Positions 54,874 through 64,000 of a stretch of 64,000 bases of DNA are shown here, one piece after another. The DNA is from Nymphalis io (lineage: Eukaryota > Arthropoda > Insecta > Lepidoptera > Nymphalidae): assembly GCF_905147045.1 (NCBI RefSeq), contig NC_065894.1, forward strand, positions 12,561,501-12,625,500. The letters are read 5' to 3'. Made by a program: the position numbers and the translations under genes. The notes below the pieces were generated by a model. The model did no database searches. It was not told the DNA's origin and saw only the letters and a list, made by a program, of their open reading frames with translations. Position 1 is the stretch's first letter. Each line of letters begins with the position of its first letter.

Positions 54874-57094
54874 AAATACATGAAATATTGGAGTATACTC
54901 CACCTGGCCTGGTGAAGTATACTCCATACCTTCTCCATAATTGGCAGTAAGACATTTAAGATCTGTTACTTCATTTTTATATATAATACATATTTAAACA
55001 ATATAGATTATGAATATTTAACATTATACTATCAATTCGTTAATGTTACGAAAATATATCATAAGTTTTCTTCTAGAAGTCTTAAGAATCCTTCCAAGAA
55101 TTATTATTATTGTTGATAACAATGTGCAGTTATTTGCAATAACCGAACGCATTGTATGAGATGTTGAATTGACAATTGCGATAAAGTTGTACCATTTGTG
55201 AGTGGTATTAAAGTTATTCTTACACAAATATGATTTACAGCGTTTCTGGGAACAGACAATGCTCCCGTAGCGCAACTCTTCCCTATTGTCGCCTGTGGAC
55301 TTTTTTTTCTAAATAATTTCAAAGCAACGTTGTCAGAAAGGATAATTTCAAATCTATGTGTCCGTCGTGTGCGGACAATGCCCACTATTAGCGGATTATA
55401 ATCCGCAAAAAGAGCAGGTACTGTTTCAGACACAGTCCAAGTTTAGTGTATACGCGTTTTGTAAATGACGCTCTGTATAAATATTTTTGATGAAAAAAAA
55501 TGACTTCAATTCTTTAATTTTATACGACCGATTTATTGATCGCCAGTTCACTTTTCAAAATAACATAGTCCCATCGATAAATCAGCCCCAAATCAACAAA
55601 TTCAGGATAAAATAGGTACGTTACAAATTCTTCTATTCTACTCAAATCAAATCTTATACCTACAAATGTATTTGTACTATTGTCAATTGTCGCTTTGATT
55701 TAATTGCATATGAAATCAACAAATCTTAAAACACGTTTAACAAGTGTTCAGCTCGTAACTTGTACCGATATTATAATATTTGCTTGCGCTAGACAGATGC
55801 AAGCCTCTCTCCCGGGAGACACTTGGCGACGATTTTCTCAAACAATAACATTCAGCCGGACACTACGTGATATTGCCTTCGACTCTACTATACGTTTGTT
55901 ATTTTAGTTGTTGCTCAAATAATTTTAACTTCTGAATATGTTTCGGGTTCCTGGAATATTTTTAATTTGCAAAAAATAACATCTATTTTAAAAATAACAA
56001 AACAATCTATAATAATCATTTGTTGTTCTGACTAGGTAACTAGGGAAAAAAAATCTTGACTTTATATATGTACATATAATAAAACTGCAACGGTATCGCC
56101 GTTGCAGTTTTATATACGTTAAATTTATACATTACAATGTCATTAAAACCGAGCCGTTAAATTGCAAGAAATATTAAATACAGTAACAACTTATAAATGC
56201 CCCACTGCTGGGTTAAGGCCTCCTCTCCCTTTTTGAGGAGGAGGTTTGGAGCTTAAAAAACTTTAGTATTTTTCAAAACCGATAATTTGTTAGTATTATG
56301 AAACTTGTTAAAGCCCGTTATCGATAAAGCGGCAAGTAACATCAACAAATATATTATAACCAGGAAAAGTTTATCAATATCCAAACAAACAACAGTTGAT
56401 TTAACCGTATCTATAAAAATGTATACTAATACAAAATAGTTGTTTAACGGACCACACTTGATGTTCCCGCTGCATCGAATCGTACAACACCTTGGACTTG
56501 TCAATCATACCTTTCAAGAACCGCTATAAAGTACACAACGCCCCACGAGACCATGTGAACATTTGATCACAGCCCACACAATTGATACAATTGCGAGAAC
56601 GCCTTCAAAACCTTGATTTTAACAATATATTCGCGGTTAACAGTACACATTTAGCCTTTTCGTCATGCATATTTTCGATATCCTTATATCTTTGTGTTAG
56701 AGTTCAAATTACAGTAAAATATCTAGGCTACATGACGATGGAAGATAATCCGAAACAGAGGGTTTTGCACCTGCACCTGCTGTTTTATGAGATAAGAATA
56801 TTGACTACGTGCGAAAAAAATATGAAAAAGATGTCAGCTATGTATTTTAAACAATACTCCTATTTGGATATGCTGTTTATTTATTTTTTAATGTGCAAGT
56901 TTTCAATTTATATCAGTTTTATTATATAGCAATAGCTTTTCCCCGTAATTCAGTTCGCATAGTAAATATGTTCCTGTAAATTATATACTTAAGACCTTAA
57001 CCAAATCTAAGACTACCTCGATTTCTTCGTGACAGAAATAAGCCAACAGACAGAGCTACTTTCGCATTTATAATATTAGTACATATCATGAATC
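54874..57094. other. Non-coding, upstream of tko copy 3
   Basis: Matches 21418-23626. The only notable change is the hairpin at 56079-56113. No gene seen. Confidence 0.5.
56079..56113. repeat. Perfect 15-bp hairpin created by template switch
   Basis: Arms 56079-56093 and 56099-56113, loop of 5. Blocks 1 (about 22626) and 2 have instead the arm once, followed by 'cgatatata'. Here part of that is inverted ('tatcgcc') and followed by an inverted copy of the upstream arm. Confidence 0.85.
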
Positions 57095-58933
57095 ATGGTA
57101 TTTTATTCTATACACTTTTATTCAGCTACACCCACACAATCTATAATCCGTCGAGTGGCACCCACAACAGACTTCCTAACCGGCTCTAATCTCCAAGCAA
57201 CATCAGTGTTGTCGAGAACGATGGCATCCCTCGCGCAGATGCACAAAACGGGTCCACATATCAAAAAGAGAAAATCAAGAAATCCGCTCAATGGAAATCC
57301 TTTCGCCAAGGTATGCTGACTATTTTACATACTTCTATTCTTTCATATCCGGTTACTATATTTAAAAAAAACAATTCGTTTTGCCTTATGCATGAATAAA
57401 AAACATTTAAAAAATGACGTTCCGTAAGTATTGAAGTCATATCAAAATTATCGGTTACAGATGTAAAAAAATAATTCGTTAAATATAGAAACCGGGCTAT
57501 AACAAACTCACTGGTGTTTTACTAATATTGTCCCTTCAGAAACACTCTCCATACTAAACTAACATTAAACAAAATTGGAAAAAAATAATTCTATAAAATG
57601 CGTGTATTAGGTTTTTTTAAATTATTAATTTACAATTTTCAGTTAAATGTCACTATTAATATGGTCAGGCGCGCTTGTGTGAATACCACTCATTAGTTTA
57701 CCGCCTCATATCAATAATTTGTATCGTTGTGTGTGTATATCGTTTATCGTTTGTTTTGTAGAGTTAAGAAGCTAGGTAAGGAACAGGCAAATAGGACATT
57801 ACATCTTAGATACCAGTCTGCGATACAAATATAAAATAAAAAAAAAAAAATTTGAAACACCACTCTTTAGGATGTAATTGTAACATATGAACAAGGGATG
57901 CCAAAACTTACTGCTATGAACAGCGCATTAGAAATATGCATAAAAGACAATGTGCATAAATATCTCTTATATTATGAAGGTTTTTATTTACCCATACGGA
58001 ATATTAATATATATATTTTTACATAGTCTCCTAACAACGTGTTTTACAAAACCTCGATTATTTAGCTAAATCGAGTAAATCTGTACCAAGCATATAAGCA
58101 TCACTGAATATTCGTGTGTTTAATTTGTGTTTTTAATACAGTGCTTTACTTTGAAGTAAAATAACGTGAAAAACCTACAAGTGTATGTGTGTGTGTATTC
58201 ACGAACAGTCGACGGAGCAACGTGATGAATTAAGCTCCAAACCTTCTCATTAAAGCATAACCCAGAACCCCTGTTATGTTTCCCTAAACAGGCTCTTACT
58301 TTTAGTTAAATAAGGAACATAATTTCAGGGTGTGATACTAAAAACCTTGATCAGAAAACCCAAGAAGCCGAACTCCGCTAACCGTAAATGCGTGCTCGTG
58401 CGTCTCTCCAGCGGGCGAGAGATGATCGCCTACGTGCCGGGCATCGGACACAACCTGCAGGAACACAATATCGTGCTCGTTAGAGTCGGCAGGTGAGTGA
58501 TATGGTTCATCATGACAAATGGAGCAGTCGCCATAATACTGCAGCACATCTTGACTATAAATATACTTAGCTATAGATCTTTTTACAATTACAAAGGTGA
58601 GTGAGCCAGTGTAAATGCAGGCAAAAGATATATATCTCTGTTCCCATTATTGGTGCGTTGACGATGTAAGGTATAGTAAATTTTTTCAAAATTCATGGGC
58701 GATGGTGACTACTTATCAACCTTGTGATTAGCTTTATAAGCGTTCCATCAAACTAACCAAAAACCAAATGGATTAATATTAAACTTAACAAGTATCTGCT
58801 GCGTCTGCCACCAATAATGTATGATGAATTTGGGTTGATTATCAATTTCAGAGTTAAAGATTGTCCCGGTGTGAAGCTGAAATGCGTCCGAGGTAAATTC
58901 GACTTGCCGCACGTCATCAAGCAGAAAGTATAG
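57095..58933 (+). CDS. tko: Mitochondrial ribosomal protein S12, copy 3
   Basis: Exons 57095-57310, 58329-58492 and 58852-58933 give 153 residues, with GT-AG introns matching copy 1. It carries the expected 'GHNLQEHNIVLVRVG' including the conserved Glu, and 'VILKTLIRKPKKPN'. This is the form closer to other insect and bacterial S12 proteins, so copy 3 looks like the ancestral and probably fully working version. N-terminal residues 1-42 form the mitochondrial targeting region. AATAAA follows at 58974. Confidence 0.92.
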
Positions 58934-59810
58934 TAGTCTGTTATATCCAGTTGTGTAAGGTTATTTGTAGCGAAATAAATCTAGTTTAAGTACAGGAATT
59001 AGTTTTATTTTTAGATTTCTTAACCTAAAAATAACTTTAATTAAGAAGCTAATATAACACTAATGTTCGCGCGGTGGATTATTGAAAATTTGAGTAGTAC
59101 ATATATGAATTTGCAAGTTTCGTACTGTTATTTTTTCACTCTTATTTCCATTTATTTATTGATATCATTCCGTGTGCATCTTAATAGCTAATAAACATAA
59201 CACAAATCGTTTGATGAACAGAGGCAAAAAAAATATTGAACGGTTTCGTATTTGCTTTTAAACATTTTATATTGATTATCTACAAATTAAAAATACACTA
59301 AACCCATTTAAAGTAAATTATGTATATCTATCGATCATCTTTGAATACACAATAAACACTCATTCTGAACCCGATTGGTCGGAAAGAAGCAAAAAGCGGC
59401 GCTTGCGCAAGCCGCACCCATTCTATTGTAACTTAATGGTATGTACTTAACTTTTTATTCAATGGGGACTTGAATGGGGTTAAGCTCGGTAGTCCACCTT
59501 ATCTTTATGATACAAGATAGAAAAATCTATTGAAGATATTTGACTCGATATAGATATTGTTAGTGTAAACTTCAAATTGATTATAACTTTCTATGATTTT
59601 GTAACAAAACTAAAAGGTTTTAAATAATTAAAAGGTCAATTTATGTTTGGTCATTTATTAAATTTATTTCAACTTACAATTCTTTAGAGAATAATATTCT
59701 GCAAGTATACTATTTATAAGATTGCACAAACATCATTGCACAAACACCTTAGAGTTTAGAACTTATAGTTCAAAATAAAAAAAATTAAACACTATTATAA
59801 TTCTAAATCT
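58934..59810. other. Non-coding between tko and bZIP A
   Basis: Matches 25470-26358. No gene. Confidence 0.5.
58974..58979 (+). promoter_or_regulatory. Polyadenylation signal of tko copy 3
   Basis: AATAAA 41 bases after the stop codon, same context as 25510-25515. Confidence 0.65.
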
Positions 59811-60663
59811 CTAAAGGAACGTCTGGTCACACACTACACACCTATTCGAAGACAGCAGACGTATGATCTTAGACAGGTATTTTTTCAAATAAGTGACCTT
59901 GAGTGAATTGTGGATCTCTCGTAGTTTTCTCCTGTCACGGCTCTGCTTTGCAGCAAAATTATTCCTCTCTCTCTGTTTTCTATAAAAATCGTCGGCGTTC
60001 TGATTAGTTTGCACGGCACGACGCATTCTCGGATTATTACCGAGCAACGACCCTCCGTTCTTTTCGGCCATTGCTCTGAGGGCTTCCCTCTCGAACGCAA
60101 GGTAGTCCGGATCGTCTGATAGAGCGTCTACATCTATCATATAACTTGGACGCTTTTTTTTTTCGTCTGATACCGGAGACTTGGGTGGCGAAAATACGCA
60201 CGTACTCCTTGAGACACTCATCGATTGCGACATATTTGTACTCGAAGACGCAGGCGCTGGTTCAACAACGGGCACGTACATGGGCTGGACATACCCGATG
60301 TATGGGTACGGTTCAACACTGTGTTGCACTGTGCTTATACACGGATACGGTGGAAGCTCCGTTGGACGCTTTTTTTTTTTTGTCTGATCCCGGAGACTTG
60401 GGTGGCGATATCAAGCACGTACTTATATAATTATTAGTCGATTGCTGCAACCCGGAACTCGAAGGCCCAGGCGATGGTTCAACAACGGGCACGTACATGG
60501 GCTGGACATACCCGATGTATGGGTACGGTTCAACACTGTATTGCACTGTGCTTATACACGGATGCGGTGGAAGCTCCGTATTTGTTTGCGATGTCGTTTC
60601 ACGTGTACTATTCACAGATAGATCTAATGGTGAGTCCTCAGCGTATGGTGTCCAGAGAGCCAT
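59811..60663 (-). pseudogene. giant-like bZIP A gene, two-module form
   Basis: The most complete A copy. Start Met at 60663, 'EDSPLDLSVNS' near the N-terminus, then two tandem Tyr/Pro modules (about 60382-60600 and 60164-60370), each ending 'SPPKSP.SD' plus a lysine run. The acidic stretch, 'NPRMRRAV', basic region and short zipper end at 59811. The first lysine run is 12 T (60370-60381) and puts the frame out; the second, 10 T (60154-60163), is in frame. Apart from this single slip the gene would be open (about 280 residues). Best candidate in the window for a gene that is real and mis-sequenced. Confidence 0.65.
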
Positions 60664-61441
60664 GATTACTTTAGTTAGTACGGTTAGTAGTTACGGTTGA
60701 CTGCGAGTAACTAATGATGTTGTTGGTCGCCCCGGTCTTTTATTCTCGGGGGTGTGGTCTAATTGTGCAGGGCACCCGCACCCCGCTGCACGGGTTACTT
60801 CCGCTACCTGAACCAACGGGACACATCGGAAGAACAATGGGGTGACTTTCGGTCTATTATGAGAGTTGCGTAGAATTTGCGTTTGCTATTAATTTGCTAC
60901 TCAAGCTTGCTTGTTTTTGACACAATAGATAGAAAAATGTGAAGGTTGATTACAATGATATCAAGATGTCACAATTTTCTGATACAATATCGCGAAATGT
61001 TTTCAAATAATTTCTTCATTTTATTGTATGTACGATGCTCTACGTGTTCTTTGGTTTCATACTGATATTAATTTAAGTAATTTATTATAACCATTGCAGA
61101 AAAAATTGTTGGAGAATATGATTTTAGTTGCAACATTCGGTCAAATAGAAGTTAAACCATTCGTGAATAATGAAAGATAATTCGAACGATTCATAAATGT
61201 TATTCATGCAAGAACAGGAAGCAAATGACACCGTATGGCTCCTCTCCGGATGTAACTGTATTTAATTTTATATATATTAAGTTTTAGCCGACAACGCAGT
61301 CACGGAAAATTATGTACAACCTTGTAATACTCCAAGTATACTATTTATAAGATTGCACAAACATCATTGCACAAACACCTTAGAGTTTAGAACTTATAGT
61401 TCAAAATAAAAAAAATTAAACACTATTATAATTCTAAATCT
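60664..61441. other. Non-coding between bZIP A copies
   Basis: 60664-61076 is the 5' flank of A, as at 52606-53010. 61077-61325 is found once in the window. From about 61330 it matches the A 3' flank again. No gene. Confidence 0.5.
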
Positions 61442-62205
61442 CTAAAGGAACGTCTGGTCACACACTATACACCTATTCGAAGACAGCAGACGTATGATCT
61501 TAGACAGGTATTTTTTCAAATAAGTGACCTTGAGTGAATTGTGGATCTCTCGTAGTTTTCTCCTGTCACGGCTCTGCTTTGCAGCAAAATTATTCCTCTC
61601 TCTCTGTTTTCTATAAAAATCGTCGGCGTTCTGATTAGTTTGCACGGCACGACGCATTCTCGGATTATTACCGAGCAACGACCCTCCGTTCTTTTCGGCC
61701 ATTGCTCTGAGGGCTTCCCTCTCGAACGCAAGGTAGTCCGGATCGTCTGATAGAGCGTCTACATCTATCATATAACTTGGACGCTTTTTTGTTTTTGTCT
61801 GATACCGGAGACTTGGGTGGCGAAAATACGCACGTACTCCTTGAGACACTCATCGATTGCGACATATTTGTACTCGAAGACGCAGACGCTGGTTCAACAA
61901 CGGGCACGTACATGGGCTGGACATACCCGATGTATGGGTACGGTTCAACACTGTGTTGCACTGTGCTTATACACGGATACGGTGGAAGCTCCGTTGGACG
62001 CTTTTTTTTTTTGTCTGATCCCGGAGACTTGGGTGGCGATATCAAGCACGTACTTATATAATTATTAGTCGATTGCTGCAACCCGGAACTCGAAGGCCCA
62101 GGCCATGGTTCAACAACGGGCACGTACATGGGCTGGACATACCCGATGTATGGGTACGGTTCAACACTGTGTTGCACTGTGCTTATACACGGATGCGGTG
62201 GAAGC
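61442..62205 (-). pseudogene. giant-like bZIP A' gene, fused to B
   Basis: Equivalent of 26359-27128. Two Tyr/Pro modules; the first lysine run (11 T, 62002-62012) is in frame here. The second is altered to T6-G-T5 (61785-61796) and breaks the frame before the bZIP region. So the frame is broken at a different place than in the block 1 copy. The bZIP region itself ('RERNNFAAKQSRDRRKLRE') is intact in its own frame (61442-61849). No start of its own: its 5' side runs into gene B. Confidence 0.7.
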
Positions 62206-62790
62206 TCCGTATTTGTTTGCGATGTTGACAAGGTTGACATACTCGTTTTCTGAGCTTGGGCCTTAATTTCGCAATTCTTTTCTTTAGATATGTCACTTGA
62301 AACGCGTGACGAACTTCTCTTAACTTTCGTCTGTCTCTGCTCTGTTTCGCCGCGTAATTGTTTTTTTCTCTCTGCTTCCTGTACGAGTCGTCAGCGTCTC
62401 GATTCCTCTGGACCGCTCGCCTCATTCTCGGATTAATTCCAAGTAAGCTGCCTCCATTCTTCTCGGCCATAGCTCGAAATGCATCCTGCTTGAAAAGGCT
62501 TGATACTCGGCATCATCAGACAGCGAGTCGACATCTAAGTCCTCTGATTGCGATGTTGAAGGTGCGTTTCTGTAGTTCCAACTCTCGACCGGAGATATTT
62601 GGGACGGCGGGATGTTGCACTCATAACAATTGTAAGATCTATTTTCATGTTCTAAACTCGGTGGCTCTGATGAATATCTATAGTCAGGAACCTTGGAACC
62701 AGGTGTTGAGGTACTGTCTGGTGAGACTTCCTGTTTAACATTTGTAGTTAAGTCCAAAGGTTCCTCCGCGTAGGGGGTCCACAAAGCCAT
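62206..62790 (-). pseudogene. giant-like bZIP B gene, frameshifted (block 3)
   Basis: Start Met at 62790. Translated pieces (62422-62790 and 62183-62470) are identical to those of 27098-27705, with the same 2-base insertion before the bZIP region and the same zipper frame change. 'EEPLDLTTN' near the start and the basic region 'REKNNYAAKQSRDRRKLREV' are visible. Identity of the two B copies suggests very recent duplication or gene conversion. Confidence 0.7.
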
Positions 62791-63927
62791 TTTTTAGCAT
62801 GTGTTGTTTTCTGAACAAATAGTCAGTAAACACTGAATGCAATTTTCTAACGCGTCTGTCTCATTTGTGGGCGTAAAAGGGTGTTGTGGAAGGGGTAATC
62901 CTCTACCTGCGGGAGTCGTAACGGGACTGTAGGCGACATAAATATTAAATTTCCCCTTAAACAATAGGATTCTATTACTTTTTTGCTGGGAGTAAGTCAA
63001 ATATTACAGTTAGGAATGTCCAATGGAATAAAATAAGCAAAGAAATATAATTAGTAATTATTTAAATCAGTTACAGTCTCTTAATGTCATATATTTATAG
63101 CGGGATCAAAAAAATGTCCTTATGAATTGTTAGCGTTAACAAAGTCGCGTGCGACATGTTTACTTAGTATAAATTACAGCAGCTTTTGAACTACAGCCGA
63201 GAACTTGAGTACATTTTGTTATTTGAGAACCTTTATTTGCCTTTTATACAATTTTATCTTAATTCGAAACCTTTGTTTTTTGCTCTTGTATAGACTGAGC
63301 GAGTTGTGTTCAATTTATCGCAATGCGGTCGCTGTAAACAATAGTGACATCATCCGAGTTTTCTGCTTAACACGAAACTGACGCAAAAGCTATCAGTAAA
63401 TAAATCTTAAACATCACTCCAAGAACAAATTAAACGTTGATATTTGTGAATTGAGTTTATTTTATTTATTTACTGAAATAATTACACCGTCAAGTTATCA
63501 CTAAGCCTTAAAATTAACAATTAAAAAATATGTACTTACGAATTTATACGTCTTTAAAAATCAAAGTTTCACATAAAAAATCAAAAATCAAACCTTCTCA
63601 ACTAAATTTTGGTGATAAAAGTATGTGTGAGAAGTGAGCTATAAGAACGTAACATAAATGTTATATTTTTAAATACATAATTAGATATGCATTTTTCAAC
63701 CCGTCTTTTTTAGACAGTAACTTTCTATCAAACACAGGACTTAAGTACCTAACTTAACAATCGCTAGGTGAAGACTCGACTTAAATAATTAATTAAGGAG
63801 AGAGGGTTTGGAACTCACTTAAACATTACATACAGAAACGTTGCTCTTATACTATATTGAAATTTAATTCATATCGCATCCAAAGAAGCTTTACTTAAAG
63901 AACCATATAACAATAAATGTATTATTA
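62791..63927. other. Non-coding upstream of bZIP B
   Basis: Matches 27706-28842 with few changes. No gene seen apart from the short frame at 62794-63000 (equivalent of 27709-27915). Confidence 0.5.
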
Positions 63928-64000
63928 TTAGGTCCTTACATATGAAATTGGCGTTTTGTACGGGAGGAATATAAAGTTTTTTTTTTTGTAAAATATATTT
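63928..64000 (-). mobile_element. mariner end, cut by window
   Basis: Terminal inverted repeat 'ttaggtccttacatatgaaa' followed by the same internal bases as at 28843. The rest lies outside the window. Confidence 0.8.

Larger units (their letters stand above)
53186..64000 (+). repeat. Segmental duplication block 3 (right end outside window)
   Basis: Third direct copy, starting at the equivalent of block-1 position 19730. It is collinear with block 1 through SINE, tko and bZIP copies up to the mariner end at 63928. It differs by a local extra copy of the bZIP A gene (59811-60663 plus its 5' flank to about 61076) and a small template-switch hairpin at 56079-56113. It carries no large TE insertion. 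Confidence 0.85.

Overview
This is eukaryotic, AT-rich, intron-containing DNA, most likely from a butterfly or moth. The evidence is a split nuclear gene for mitochondrial ribosomal protein S12 (the tko homologue), several lepidopteran-type SINEs with a conserved head and tail, mori-type mariner remnants, and a mixed set of CR1/Jockey-, RTE- and R1-clade LINEs with BEL/Pao and Ty3/gypsy LTR elements. I could not fix the species.

The window is a direct segmental duplication in three collinear blocks. Block 1 is about 1-30270, block 2 about 30271-53185, and block 3 about 53186 to beyond 64000. Each block carries the same unique backbone: non-coding sequence, then tko, then bZIP-like genes in reverse orientation. 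The backbones look nearly identical but have been reshaped by insertions, deletions and inverted duplications. Block 1 has 13.3 kb absent from block 2 (2782-16094), holding an RTE LINE nested in a mariner, a CR1/Jockey LINE, a rearranged BEL/Pao element and a tRNA-derived SINE. Block 2 carries a 1.25-kb LTR-like insertion, a Ty3/gypsy element with a SINE in its pol, a 294-bp-arm hairpin, and a 5.3-kb R1-clade LINE. Block 3 is the least disturbed.

Host genes: tko is intact in block 1 (23627-25469) and block 3 (57095-58933) as three exons encoding 153 residues. In block 2 only a broken exon 1 remains. Downstream on the minus strand lie copies of bZIP-like genes with an N-terminal PLDLS/PLDLT motif of the CtBP-binding kind and a basic region resembling the Giant/PAR group. 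In Drosophila, giant lies next to tko, so I infer a giant-derived family. Every bZIP copy here carries at least one frameshift. Most lie in one lysine-encoding A-tract of variable length, so the copies are pseudogenes, assembly errors, or (less likely) frame-slipping genes.

The rest is mobile-element debris plus AT-rich sequence in which I see no genes. No CRISPR, no bacterial genes and no convincing tRNA or rRNA genes were found.
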